From Bettongia penicillata ogilbyi (Eukaryota > Chordata > Mammalia > Diprotodontia > Potoroidae): a DNA stretch of 64,000 bases. The notes under the pieces were generated by a model, which saw only the letters and a program-made list of their open reading frames with translations, was not told the origin of the DNA and ran no database searches. This document shows, in pieces, positions 52,137 through 63,860 of the stretch. How positions within the stretch are numbered: the first letter of the stretch is position 1; each line of letters opens with the position of its first letter. The position numbers and the translations under genes are program-made. The DNA is taken from assembly GCA_023548195.1 (NCBI GenBank), contig JAJHZJ010000419.1, forward strand, positions 3,488,273 through 3,552,272, written 5' to 3'.

Positions 52137-52262
52137 ATTCTCTCTCATTACTTGTAAACCAATCAGAGTTAATTGCCACCCTCAGGAACACCACCCCTCC
52201 AATTCTCTCTCATTACTTGTAAACCAGAGATAATTGCCACGCTCAGGAATACCACCCCTCCA
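52137..52262. repeat. 65-bp tandem duplication
   Basis: The unit beginning ATTCTCTCTCATTACTTGTA occurs at 52137 and again at 52202. The second copy lacks a few bases ('ccaatcagagttaattgcc' versus 'ccagagataattgcc') and has two substitutions. This is a local two-copy duplication of moderate age. Confidence 0.9.
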
Positions 52263-52374
52263 AGTTCATTGGATGGGTTCCATGAGGGGTCTTTGAAATT
52301 TAAGAGTGTCATTGACCATTTTATTAATAATATACTAGCATATACTACCCAGAAACTATGTCTCTCAAACTTGT

Positions 52375-52515
52375 CAAACATCACAATAAAGAAACTGTGA
52401 CCCAGAGATGTGGAATGACTTGTCCACAGGGAGTAAAATGGCAGACTGTGGATTTGAACTTGTTTGCTCTAACTCCACATCCTTTGCCCTTGCTTCTTTC
52501 TGTACCACTTCACAT
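52375..52515 (-). mobile_element. MIR-core SINE fragment
   Basis: 'aaagaaactgtgacccagag', 'atgacttgtccacaggg', 'gtggatttgaacttg' and 'ttctttctgtaccac'. Confidence 0.7.
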
Positions 52516-52799
52516 CCATTCTTTTGAAAACATATTAATAGACTCATTAACCCAAGTTAATTGAAGCCTTCTCTAAATATCTCATTCAAAGAATAACTGA
52601 GAAAAGGTGTTCATTAGATTTTGGGTTAGTAACTTGAGTAAACATGTCAGGGCCTCCAAAATAGATGGCTTTCACCAACAATAGATTAATCTATAGAAAG
52701 AAGGAAGATGTGGTTTATGACTTTTTTTGAGATATTGGGAAAAATTCATGTAGCTTTTTTGTAAACAATCACTTCCATTGGAATCAAGGCCACATAATT

Positions 52800-52985
52800 A
52801 AACACAAAATCATGATACGGTTAAAAGAACACAGATCTTAAATTCTGAAGACCTTAGTTTGAATCCTGGTTCCAGCTGTATGACTGTCTCCTGACCCTCG
52901 GTTTTCTTATCTGTGAAATGAGGGGATTGGACTAGATTTAGTTGCTAAATTATCTTCAAGATCCCATCCAGCCTGTAATTGTTGA
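52800..52985 (+). mobile_element. MIR/THER SINE
   Basis: 'ggttaaaagaacacagatc', 'gaccttagtttgaatcctggttcc', 'cggttttcttatctgtgaaatgagggg' in part, 'ggactagattta' and 'cttcaagatcccatccagc'. Confidence 0.75.
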
Positions 52986-54304
52986 AATCTTTAGTCTTTA
53001 ATACTGACAAATATAGACTCAGGCTACTTGGCTTATCTTGGGAAATCCAATTGGAAAGCATCCATAGTAACAGGTGGCCCAGCTGTGGATTAGCTCTTGT
53101 TATTAAAAAAACAAAACAAAACAAAAACAATTCATGTTTTCCCACAATGGTCACTATTCACGTTGTGAACATTGTCTTAAATATCCTAATCTGAAATAAA
53201 CTCCCATCCTTCCTCTGCTGAGAAAAAATAAAGGTGAGGAGGATTGGGCTAGGCTTTTTCCTCTAGGTTTTTAAGGAGGAAATTAGTCTTTTGTCCTAGG
53301 CTGAAATGATTAGCCAATAAAAAGTTTGCATTTAGGTTTCATTGGACAAAATTCTAGGAGAATGAAACTGGGGTAGAAGGGTAAGGATGTTGTTTCTAGG
53401 CTCTGAGGTAATGTATGTTTTCTAAGCTTGGGGTGGGAGTTATTGACCTTTTGTGGTACCTGCTTTTGCTAACATTGCTTTAGTGAACCAAGCCCTAAGA
53501 AACAGAAGAAATTCCACACTGATGACACTGAATACAAGTCACTTAGCTGCTGGTTTCTTGTCCATCAGAGAGGAAATAATGATCCATTCAGTCCAGTGAA
53601 GTCTCATGAAGTTGAGTAATTAAGATAAAAGTCCATAAAACATTTTGATCTTCCCAGGGAAAGGTGATGGGGAACTCTTCTTATTGTTTAGAAATCTGGG
53701 GTTAAAAAGAGTAAAAATTTATTTATATTAGCCATGCATTGATACCTGTCCAATATTTTCTATACTCAGGAGCCATGAAGAATTAAGTCAGGTAAAACTT
53801 TTTACTGACTTCTAATTATCCTTTCTTCTCTGGAATTTCCACTGTGAGTCTTTACTGAACAATTTTTGACAAGATTCACGCCTTCTGTTTTCTTTTAGCA
53901 ACAACAAAAAGGTAAACATGGCTCTCTTTGAAGAGGTACACTCCTTGATCAATGTACAGTTATGTTTTAATAAGATTAAATTAAGTATCAGAGTTTAGCG
54001 ATTGATTTTACAGTTGGTTTTTCTTATAACACAGGAAGTGGTCAGACATACACACTGTAATAAAAATCCATGTGCCTTTCCTTGAAATGGAATTCTTCAA
54101 AATAAGTATTTTCCTATATCTGTCCTATCTTGTGGTTCTGTTTTTTTTTTTCATTGCAACATATTTTTGCCTTTTGACATAATTTGATCACATATGTATC
54201 ATAGGTAGAACAGAAGTTGGTGATTCCCCACAAAAAACATATTCTGAAAACAGTAAAAAGTTCATTTGTAAAGACAATGGTATTCTTAAAACAGAGGTTT
54301 TAAC
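52986..54304. other. Unassigned intronic sequence
   Basis: An (AAAAC)n-like patch lies near 53107-53128. A faint MIR remnant is possible at 53500-53640. No exon is supported. Confidence 0.4.
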
Positions 54305-54790
54305 GATGCTGCTGTTTAAGAACCTTCCCTGGCTCCCAACTGTCTCTTGGAAAAAATCCCAATTTCTCTAGCATTTAAAACTCTTTACAATTTGATTCTA
54401 GTCTGCTTCTTCCAGGCTTATTTTACTTAACTCTCCTTCATGAACTGTGTTTCTTCCAGACTGCGGTTCCCCGTAGGTGAGACTTTACATATCCAGTTAC
54501 TACTCCTTTTTACAGACTCTTCCCTATTCCTGGAAAACAGGCACTCCCTCCTCAACTCTGCCTCCTGGATTCCTAACTTCCTGCAAGGTGGAGGTCAAGT
54601 ACCCCTTCTCACTGCCCCAGGAAATGATGTTTTTTATGTATTTCTGTGTTCATGTTGTTCTCCTCCTTCCTTCTACCCCATAATTCCCATGGAAGGCAAG
54701 CTCGTACTCTTTGGTTTTTCTCTTTGTATCATCAGAGCTTAACATGATATCTAGAATACAGTTGGTGCTTAATAAATGTTTGCTGATTGG
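54305..54790 (+). mobile_element. L2 LINE 3' region
   Basis: 'gaaccttccctggctcccaactgtctc' in part, 'catttaaaactctttacaatttg', 'ctggattcctaacttcctgcaagg', then the tail 'gcttaacatgatatctagaatacagttggtgcttaataaatg' in part. The 100-codon ORF inside (54440-54742) is L2-derived chance coding. Confidence 0.75.
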
Positions 54791-55884
54791 GGTTGGATTT
54801 TTTTATTGATTAAGTTTTAAAAGGTAACTTTCTCAGTGATTTTCTTTTAGTAGAAAATCATTTTTGCCTCTTGTGAAAGTTTATATAGTGACAGTATTGA
54901 CCACAGAAAGGACCAGATATAGGTTTTGCATGCTTTATAAATGACAAAGTATCAGAGATTAGTGGCTTTTTGAAGCACAATTATCCCTATTACATTCCTC
55001 TTAATAGGGTGCCTGGGTTGGAGGTCAAGGAAGACCTCCTTAAAAGAAGTAGCCTGATAATAGCTCTTAGAAGTTTGTTAGCTAACTTTCATATTGGCCA
55101 TGAATCATTCTCCCATTTCCTGGCAAGAACTATTGTGGACATCAAGAGAACAAAGGGAATGAGGTCCAGGGTTTCAGCTACTTGAAGGTAGCCAGTGGAG
55201 CATCATAATTACATATGTTGCTGTCCCATTATGGAAATCTAGTCAAGCAGTGTTTGCATTTTTGAAATCAAAAAGTTTAGATTTTTGGTTATGATTATAA
55301 TCTGACTTAGTTTGCTTAGTTTGTTGATAGTAATGGTTTTTTCAAAGGTTTTTGGTCTGATTGGCCTATAAAATCATCAATTGTAAACCCATATGATTGT
55401 GATTATTGTATAGAAGCAAAAAAACCCTAATTATGTTAGAAAAGGAAAATTTCCTACGTATGACAATTTCAAGAATGCTTAAAAAAATCATTTTAGATGT
55501 TTGTAACACAAATGAACAAGCTGTCATTAATTCTTTTGTCCTGACTTGGTGTAAGTGTAATGGGTTATTTATTTAGTGAGCATGTCCTTTAAATCTGATA
55601 GGATAAGACATCAATTTGTAAGCTGTAAAGTGCTTTATAAGGTCAATTATTATAAACTGGAACAAACCTAATTAAACTACTGCCACAAAACACTCTTGGG
55701 GATTAAAGTATAAATCATGCACATAGATGATGGAAAAGAACATCTATGGAGTCAGTCTGTAATATATCATTGTGCTACAATATGGGATTACAGAAGGGAG
55801 GTAATTTCCACTTGAACTTCCAGAGTTTAATAAAGTTTGTACTACGTAAAGTTAAGACTTAAGCTCAGTAAGGTATATTTCCTT
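54791..55884. other. Unassigned intronic sequence
   Basis: No confident repeat; a weak antisense L2 flavour lies near 55000-55060. No exon supported. Confidence 0.4.
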
Positions 55885-55960
55885 TATGGTACACTCTCTC
55901 TCTCTCTGTCTGTGTCTGTCTGTCTGTCCGTCTCTCTCTGTCTCTGTTTCTCTCTCATCC
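55885..55960. repeat. (CT)n/(CTGT)n microsatellite
   Basis: Pyrimidine-rich run mixing CT, TCTG and GTCTGTCTGTCC units. Confidence 0.85.
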
Positions 55961-56079
55961 ATCAATGTTTTATGCTTTTTCCTTGAGGCAAAAGGTTACC
56001 TATAAGAAAAAATTAGTTGACAGTTGCATACAATGAAAGAAAAAACAAATTTCTTTTTACATTTTGAGAAGGAAGAAAA

Positions 56080-56325
56080 TAAGCATTTCTTAAGCATCTA
56101 CTCTATGCAAATCATTATGCAAAGTTCTTTACAAATACTCTCATCTGATCTTTACCACAGTCTGAGAAGTAGGTGCTGTTATGCATTTTGAGTTGAGGAA
56201 ACTGAGGCAAACAGAAATGACTTGCCCAGGATCATACAACTAATAGATGTCTGAGGCTGGATCTGAATTCAGATCTTCCTGACTTCAGGCCTAGTCTCTA
56301 CTGTGTCATCAACTGCCACTAAAAG
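56080..56325 (-). mobile_element. MIR-core SINE, nearly full length
   Basis: Antisense: 'aagcatttcttaagcatctac', 'gcaaagttctttacaaatactctcatctgatc' in part, 'gagttgaggaaactgaggcaaacag' in part, 'gacttgcccaggatcataca', 'ctgaattcagatcttcctgacttcagg' in part. Confidence 0.8.
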
Positions 56326-58019
56326 AAGAGAATTATTTGCCTCCTTTGCTGCATCATTGATAGTTGAAGTAATCAGTTGTTTCTCCCTCATGGAGCGGGA
56401 GGGTGGAATGGGATAGGAGGGGGTAGAAATCTGACTAAGGTATTAATACTGAGAGGCAAAGAATTGTCAGTAGAATTGTGGAAAGATTATGGAAAATTAT
56501 TTAAAATAAGTTTATTTAAAATGATTATATTCAAGAACAAGTGACTGAATATAATCGGATAGGGAAACTCCTTTTGGATATGCTTAAAAATGCATTATTG
56601 TATGTACACGTGTATGTAAAACTTTTAACAGTATCTAAGCAACTGGTTGACATTTTAAGAAAGTGTTGAAATTGGAAGTTAGCTAATTTTAAACCTATGA
56701 AATCAAGATATGTTTTGAAAAATATGAGTGTTGAATACGGGTTATGTATAATAAAGTTCAATTTGTTTTTCTCAAATGTGCCTTCCTAAATGCTAAAACA
56801 AACAAAAAACCCAAAACAGTAATCAGTGACCCATTTTTTCAGCAATATTTATTTTTTCCCTCTAAATCAGAAATCCAGCCATTCCTTAACATTTTAATAT
56901 TTCTCCAGAATTACAAAAAGCCTCAACACAACAAATGTAGTTTTGAAACATGTTCAGTCTTGATGAACAAACATTTATGAAGGGGAGAAGTTTTGATTCG
57001 GTCACAGAGCAACATTGAAAGACCATATTCTTGTTCTGCATTCTAACTTGGTAAAATGAGATTTCTTTTTACAAGCCCTTGTGATCCATTGCGATCTCAA
57101 ACAGACAAGGGAACAGTTCAGACAAATGCATTCAGCTCCAGGAGAATGAAGACTCCATCTCAGTGCTTAGCACAATGTTCTAGACATAGCAGACACCTCC
57201 TACATATTAGAATTTTCAAATTTGAATTCATTTGTGACTCCCCTAGCCAGCTGATTTTCATTAAGGATCTGGCTCTTTCTCCTTTGTCTTATTTTCCACA
57301 TCAGTGAAGGCAATAATTTGCCAATCATGGATTTATCCAGCATGGAGCAGACTTGATGAAGTCACTCTGAGAGAAAAAGAAGTGTCTGGACTGCTTTATT
57401 CATTCATCAACCCTATTTGTGAATGGTGATATTCAGCATTAATTCTTATGACTTGAGCATATTATATAGACATTTCTTCCATTTCAAAAGCATTAGATGT
57501 ACAACTTTCATTTTTATATCTTCTAATGTGTAAAGTGCCCTTCTGGTGTTAAGACATTGTACTATGTACAACCATTGACTTGTGTTGAAGTTGGTATGCT
57601 GTCTCATTGACCTTTGGATTGGCGATATACCTAATAGGCAATCAAGTACTGGCCACATTTGTAATGTTGCTGTTAAAGTAGTTGAAAATTGTTTTCTTAA
57701 AGGATCACAGACACAGCAGCAAATCATAATACAGGATGAAGACAATGAGTATTCTAACTCACATTTCCAAAGGTGGTAACTACCAATTTTGACATTGTGA
57801 GCAGATTTCTCTAGATGTATCTGGGGGTAAAAGCATAAAACATGTTCTAAAAAAAATCAAACTTTTTGGACAGAATCACCTATGGGTAGAGAGTTTTCAC
57901 TGTAAACTTTCTGCTTTTGTTCTTGAATACAATAATTGTAACTCAAAATATTTTAAATGATTTTCCTTATATCAGGTGGCTGTTGCTATGAAGGTAGCCA
58001 GAGGTTAGAGATGAGACAG
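56326..58019. other. Unassigned intronic sequence
   Basis: A short L2/MIR-type tail is seen near 57155-57200 ('agtgcttagcacaatgttctagac'). Several ORFs overlap in opposite frames at 57446-57779 without any family resemblance. No exon supported. Confidence 0.4.
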
Positions 58020-58220
58020 TTGCCTATCGATTAATTGTTCTTGCTAACTAGGTGCTGAACTCAGTTGTTTTTATTCTGTTTTTAACACCTTCTAACTTAA
58101 GTGACCTTGGACAAGAAACACTGGTTACCCTACACCTTTGGGCCTCTGATGATTCATTCTCTTTTGAACCTCAGGAGTAATGATGGTAGTGGTGATGATA
58201 ACCATAAAAATCGATATCCC
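58020..58220 (+). mobile_element. Weak MIR remnant
   Basis: 'cttaagtgaccttggacaagaaac' and 'tttgggcctctgatgattc', followed by a GATGGTAGTGGTGATGAT tail, suggest a decayed MIR-core SINE. Confidence 0.45.
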
Positions 58221-58267
58221 TCGTTTGTCATTTAACTAACATTTCTTTGTTTATCTTTTTATGTGTG

Positions 58268-58350
58268 TACAGGGTTCCTACAAACCTTACTAAAGGTTTA
58301 AACTTTTAATAGCAATAAAACTGCACTAAAACTTTTGGGACACCTTTATA
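58268..58350. mobile_element. Mariner-type MITE (MADE1-like)
   Basis: An 80-bp element between TA dinucleotides. The right end 'aaaacttttgggacacc', read inverted (GGTGTCCCAAAAGTTTT), is the classic mariner terminus. The left end 'cagggttcctacaaacc' is its decayed partner. The interior pairs 'taaaggtttaaacttttaat' with 'actgcactaaaact' in the MADE1 style. No transposase coding. Confidence 0.7.
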
Positions 58351-58359
58351 GCCTATTTC

Positions 58360-58475
58360 CCCCTGTCTAATCCATAAATTCCTTGAGGGCACGTACTATA
58401 CCTTACAGTTTCCTTGTTTTCCAGGCTGATGCAATATTCTTGCTTATTGATCAATAAATATTTGATGATCTTATC
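58360..58475 (+). mobile_element. L2 LINE 3' tail
   Basis: 'cctgtctaatccataaattccttgagggcacg' in part and 'attgatcaataaatatttgatga'. Confidence 0.65.
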
Positions 58476-59599
58476 ACCCTGGGAGATACATAGGGATGTA
58501 AACATTTAATATTCACTTGCTCTAAGAATTTAGCAGGAAGAATCCTATAAAATGAGGATGGGTAAAACAGCTGTCCAGGGGTCATTTTCTTCCTGCAATA
58601 ATTACTTTCATTAAGCCTTTGCTTTGCAGTATTATGTTTTCTCTTGCTTCTTCACTCAAGTTGAATTGAGTGGTTTAGTAGCAGCAATTTTGAAATGAGT
58701 ATATTTCCCCCATACCTTATCGCCCTCCCCTGCCACCCAGTTTATTAGACAGTGGATGTGTTTTTTACCATTATGATTCTGGTAAATAAATAAAATGACT
58801 TGAACTCTGGTGATCAGCTGACAATTTAGGAGACTTGCTGAAATATCTCCTCTCTGAGTTCATGTGGTAAGTAACTGCTGCTAAATGTGTATTTGCCAAT
58901 GGAGAAATTGTAGAGGTCAAAAACTTAGGTTTTTTATTATGCTCAAGCATAGGTTCAGGCATTAGAGAAAACTTAAATGCCTATTAAGAGTTTCACAAGT
59001 GCTCCTTAGAGTCAAAATTATGTCAGAATGACAGGGGAATAATTCATTTACATGTTGCAAAATTAAAATTGAACGATAAACCTAAACTCCCTTCAGTGTC
59101 ATAAAAGTTGAACAAATTTTGTTAAATAGATTCATAATCTCATATATCCTCTGAGGAGACAAACCTCATCAAACAAAGTCTATAGGTAAGCTAAGTCAGG
59201 TTACAGATTAAACTAGATTTGGTGGTTTCACAAATAGACTTATTGAAGAGGAGGATTTACATACTTAGATGATCATGGATTAGGAAGTTCTTTCCAATAG
59301 TGCAGATGGCAGTTCATTCATGCCTGTCAATCCTGTGCATTGCTCATGCATGACCTCCCATTAGTCCCCCACATGAGGACCAGCCTATAGGCTGGAAGAC
59401 CTCTTTACTTACTTCTGACATTATGAGGTACCACGGGGGTACTTTGCATAAGCATCTACCATCCCTGTTTCCTGACATCTGACTAGGTATCTTATCTTCT
59501 CATCATACAGTTCTTTGACATTGTGTTTTACTACTGTTCTTCAGAATTCCTTGTTAGTAATATACTATAGTCTACCCATCCTTACCATGTTTCCCTCTA
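58476..59599. other. Unassigned intronic sequence
   Basis: No exon or named repeat. The segment 59290-59600 has moderate complexity and could be the outer part of the dispersed repeat that follows. Confidence 0.4.
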
Positions 59600-59815
59600 T
59601 TGCTCTGTAGTGTCAATGTGATATTCGCTGCCCCTACAGCAGCTATTAATATGCTAGCACAAATCTAACAGACTCTCCACATGGAAGACAGAACCAAAAC
59701 ATTTATTCAAACACCAGAAAGCCAAATCCATCATAGCAGCAAAGAAATCCATACACAATAACAATGCAGAAGGCACCACCATTCCCAACCCTTCCCTCTG
59801 TTTGGCTTCTCATTT
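59600..59815 (-). repeat. Dispersed repeat, copy 2 (possible LTR)
   Basis: Direct-orientation partner of 2930-3235. It shares 'ctccacatggaagacaga', 'aaacatttattcaaacacca', 'gcaaagaaatccatacacaa' and 'accattccca'. It lacks about 20 bp present in copy 1 near the left end ('gatgatgcagttctgaattg' region) and has scattered substitutions. Confidence 0.55.
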
Positions 59816-59825
59816 AAATTACCAT

Positions 59826-59925
59826 TGTGTGTCCTCCCTCACAACAAAGTCAAGTGCAAGTCATGTCATTATTTCTATGATGATATGGTCTTCTTCAGCA
59901 ATGGACAAATGCACGCACCATTTTG
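59826..59925 (+). mobile_element. 3' half of the long tRNA-derived SINE
   Basis: 'cctccctcacaacaaagtcaagtgcaagtcatgtcatta' in part and 'gatatggtcttcttcagcaatgg' match the 3' halves of the complete SINEs at 17987 and 62331. The tRNA-like head is absent, so the copy is 5'-truncated. Confidence 0.8.
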
Positions 59926-60149
59926 TGTTCTCGGTGGTGTACTCATTGCTAGTTCTTTGGAGGTATTTATATTCCATGAGTCATGCCATAGAGCAACACT
60001 GACGTAATGGTAGTACATATTGAAAAGATGGGCCTTTGCTTTTATAGGAAGCTTGGGGCCTATAAAGGAATTTAGCAATTTCAGAAACATCCTCCTCCTG
60101 CTCAACTTTGAGCTTAAATTGCTGTTTGTCTGTACTGTCTAGAGACCTA

Positions 60150-60210
60150 TAAATACATACATACATATATATATATGTATATATATATAAATCTATATAT
60201 CTATTTAGGT
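60150..60210. repeat. ATAC/(TA)n simple repeat
   Basis: ATACATACATACATATATAT-type run. Confidence 0.85.
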
Positions 60211-60239
60211 GAACAAGCTTAGAGAATGTCTATCCAAAA

Positions 60240-61780
60240 TGTACGTTGGAATCTGAGCATTAGGCATTCTTTATCTACATCATCTTTCCTGTGTAAATAA
60301 ATGGATAGAACATATTTCTTTGTGTGATTACAGAGTTCTTCCAGAGGGCTCTGCAGCATCCTCAGATTTTTGCAATCAGCACAATATCATTTGCAAATAG
60401 GAGTGCCTAAAAAACTTCATTATCCATAAGGACTTCCTCTGTGAACAGGAGTTTCTGCTGGATCTCTTTCACCTTAGGGTCAGCACATAGAAAGGTCTAT
60501 AGCTCTATATAAATGTTAGTTATCATCATGCTCATCATCATCTCAAGGGTGAGTACCTTGGTGAGCAGATGTCATCCTATTTTGTGCTTTACCTGGTTTT
60601 TATTTTCAGGGGTTACTGAATAGGATTATTCCTGTTATTATAATCTTCCAAGGATTCTAGAAAGATTTTGATATATGAGTAAGACAGATTCTTTTAAAAA
60701 AAAAATTAGCAAAAGCCTCAAAGGCAGTGTTTTATTCTACCCAGTCAAATGCCTTTTCTTAACCAACAAGTCATAAACACAATGGGATCTTGTATTTGCT
60801 ATCCAGTTAATTGTGAAATCATAAAATTGTCGAATATTGATTGTTTCCTACTAGTGCTCTCATCAAAGATGCCTTCAGTTTGTTTATAGATGACTGCTGA
60901 AGATTTTTATAAGGTTTAGAGAGTAAACTCATGGTAGTAGTTATTGATCTCTCAGTTGTCTTTTTTCGGTATCAATAAGATATGAAAATTTCCTAGACCT
61001 TTAGCGTCTTCCTTGTATATCCGTTGCTCTATGCCTTCAAAATAATGTCCCCTCCAGCACAAATCTCTATATAGACTTGGTCTAATGTGACTTTTTTCTG
61101 TTTTTATTCCCATTAATGCCATTTCTGGTTTCTCTGTAAGTCCATCCAGGTCTGTGATGCTGTATCCAAGTGTTGTGATCGCACCATCCTTTATGGAGAA
61201 GAGAGAAGAGCTTATTATAATGATACTGGCAGATCTTTACTAACTTTCTTTTGCTTCTCTTCATAATCTAATGCAACATTTCATTGGCAACTGTCTTTGT
61301 CCAATAAGTTTGCCAACTAAGGTGTTTTCTGTTTTTCTTGTTATGGTAATTGATTTACATTGATTAAACTTCTGGACAAAACTCAGTGTCCATGTCGCTT
61401 CTGCTGTCCATTTCCCATTTTGAAAATTTTAAAGTATCTGAGTAACTCAAGGTTAAATTGTTTCAGTTGTACATCAGAGCTTTGTCACTAATGACAAAGA
61501 TTGTGCCTTTTTCTCTTTATTCTACCAGGGTATACTTAGTACTAAGTTGATGGTATATGCAGAAAATTGATGCAAAGCTGCCTTTCACATTAATAACAAT
61601 TATTTTGTTGTCTGTAACAATATGTCATTCATTCTATATGGTGTTATTTAGTGCTTGCCATAAATCAACTGCCTACCAATTATTTTTTTCTGAAGAAAGA
61701 ATTCATAATATACAAGTTTCTATGTTGACTTCTATGAAGTCTAGTTGTCTTTGGCCTCTCTAATTCCTTTGTCCTGAGTC
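60240..61780 (-). mobile_element. Unclassified non-LTR LINE, reverse transcriptase region
   Basis: On the minus strand two reverse transcriptase signatures appear in the right order. EKAFDWVE (motif A) is encoded at about 60738-60761, and FANDIVLIA (a FADD-type catalytic box with Asn for the first Asp) at about 60373-60399. Upstream at 61082-61264 a frame of 60 codons remains ('CQYHYNKLFSLL'). Stops and frameshifts are common. The motifs differ from the BovB, L1, L2 and CR1 copies in this window; an RTE-X or R4/Dong-like clade is possible but unproven. Confidence 0.6.
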
Positions 61781-61799
61781 ACACTCAAAAATATCAAAA

Positions 61800-62055
61800 T
61801 CAATCAGCAAGTAAGTGTTAAGTGTCTGAGTTCCAGTGATTGATGCTGGGCATACAGGGAAGAATCAAATTTTTCCTTTCCTTAAGGGGCTTGTGTATGT
61901 ACTCTTGGAGAAGGCAACATATATTTAAATGAATGCACACACATACACGCACACACATATAACATGATTGTGATGGAGGGAGGGTACTAGCTTCTAGGTA
62001 ACCAAGCAGGCAGAAAAAAATGTTGTCTGAGTTGAGTTTTGAAGGCAACTCATTT
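61800..62055 (-). mobile_element. L2 LINE 3' end (antisense)
   Basis: 'tcaatcagcaagtaagtgttaagtg', 'gatgctgggcatacaggg', 'ttccttaaggggcttgtg' and 'gtctgagttgagttttgaagg' follow the antisense L2 3' region. A short (CA)n lies at 61938-61960. Confidence 0.65.
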
Positions 62056-62317
62056 TAGACAAGATCATTTTAAAAAAGTTAGTAGTTCACAGTTAATGTT
62101 GCCACAAAATCTATTTGCACGGATACCTGGTACTTTGAATCATGTGACTTTAAAAAATATTATTTACTTAAGGAGTCAAGGCAAGATTAGAAGAAAATAG
62201 TTAGCTGAGAAGGGAACAGAACTTATCCCAGATGTTAAGTCATTCTTATATTACAACAGTTATGTGGCTCCTTTTGAATAAAGTCTAACCATGTCATAGA
62301 TATAGTGTATTTTAGAA

Positions 62318-62655
62318 CTAATGTGGACATGCGTGTTCACCCTTTGTTGCTGAAGAAGACCATGCCATCAGAGAAATAATGACATTACTTGCACTTGACT
62401 TTGTTTTGAGTTAGGGAGGGCTGTGCAGGTCACCAACCTCCCTTCTCCTCCAGAGCCATCTGAATCCAGTGATGAGATATTCATCAGGATGACTAGAGAT
62501 GACCCAGCGTGAGGCAGTTGGGGTTAAGTGTCTTGCCCAAGGTCATACAGCTAGTAAGTATCAAGTGTCTAAGTTGAGATTTGAACTCAGGTCCTCTTGA
62601 CTCCTGCACTGGTGCACTATCCACTGTACCACCTAGCTGCCCCTAATGTGGACAT
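62318..62655 (-). mobile_element. Full-length tRNA-derived SINE with 13-bp target duplication
   Basis: The SINE is 62331-62642, inverted relative to the copy at 17987. The tRNA-like head ends at 62642 ('actgtaccacctagctgccc' antisense) and the 3' half is at the left ('gaagaagaccatgccatcag', 'acttgcacttgactttg'). CTAATGTGGACAT occurs at 62318-62330 and 62643-62655 with no mismatch, implying a fairly recent insertion. Confidence 0.92.
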
Positions 62656-63246
62656 AGATTTTGTTTGCGTGACTGGAATCATTTTTTGAAAGTATTATAC
62701 TTAATAATTGGTGAGGAAAACTTGTATACAATATACAAGGCAGCTTCTCTAGTAGTGTTTAGTGATGGCAGAAAAACCACTGATCTAAACACTTGAAAAG
62801 ATTATGAGAGAGTTTTTTATATGTATATATTTATGTTTATATACATAAATATCCAAATATAGAGAAATATTCATATACGTTAATATATGATGGTGGTATT
62901 GAAAGGCTCACAAACTAATGTTTATAAGGTCTTTGGAGGCACATTTTAGTGGTTCTGTCCAGATCCCTTCCCCTATTTTGACCTGATAATTAAATATTGA
63001 GGACATATCAAAAGACACTGGTCATTGGATGGAATGGGTTTCTGGTGTTTAATACTTAATCAAGTCTTAGAATCACCATCCATCCTGTGGCATATGTAAC
63101 CTATCTTGTGCTCTGAGTAGGCCTCCATTTTTTACAATGACATCACTGTTTCTCATTGAGAGGAAATGTGACTTTTTGAATTTTGTAAAGTTAATTTGAA
63201 TACTATCTGTTGGAACTGTATATGGATTAAATTGTTTTAATATTTC
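62656..63246. other. Unassigned intronic sequence
   Basis: TA-rich patch near 62815-62890; no exon or repeat family recognised. Confidence 0.4.
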
Positions 63247-63420
63247 ATGTCCTGCCTCTGACACCTACTGACTGTATGACCTTGTGTAAGTCACTTCTCC
63301 ATGCTCTAAGCAATTCTGTGAGACAATAAATTACAGAGATGGGTAGAGGGAATTTCCTCACCTGGGAATTGTATATATTGGTCAAATAAATTGCAGATAC
63401 AACCCTTATCTTACAATATT
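63247..63420 (+). mobile_element. MIR-core SINE fragment
   Basis: 'tcctgcctctgacacctactgactgtatgaccttgtgtaagtcac' in part, then 'gagggaatttcctcacctgggaattg', a 3' segment seen in marsupial MIR-core SINEs. Confidence 0.65.
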
Positions 63421-63639
63421 TACTTTACATGCAACTGAGAGCTGGTATTGCAGTTAGTATTTCTGTATTGAAAACAGAAAAATCATCTGTTTGGCTGCCA
63501 CAAAATGAGATGCATTATGTGACTGTGTAAGTAAAGAGCAATTAAGTAACTTTTTCTCAGGTATCTTCAGTTCATGTTTCAGTTTATTACTTAGTCCTTA
63601 CCCTATCCATTATACCTTGCTAGCTGTGATAAACTGAGT

Positions 63640-63860
63640 TCATGTCCACCTCTGACATTTACGTGCTCTATGACCATTGACAGATCACTTAATCTGTCAG
63701 TGCCCCAAGTAACTACTTTGCTAAACCTGGATGGATTAGGGATGAGTTATAGATTAGTTGCTGTTGGCATTAACAAAGGGAGTTTTTGCACTGAGAGTCT
63801 TCTGCACCGCTGAAATCACAGACTTAGACTTCAAAACAATAATTCCCAGTGTCTTAAAGG
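63640..63860 (+). mobile_element. MIR-core SINE fragment, second copy
   Basis: 'tgtccacctctgacatttacgtgctctatgacc' in part, then 'gggagtttttgcactgagagtcttctgcaccgctgaaatcacag' in part: the same SINE type as 63247, more diverged. The remaining 140 bp of the window are unassigned. Confidence 0.6.
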
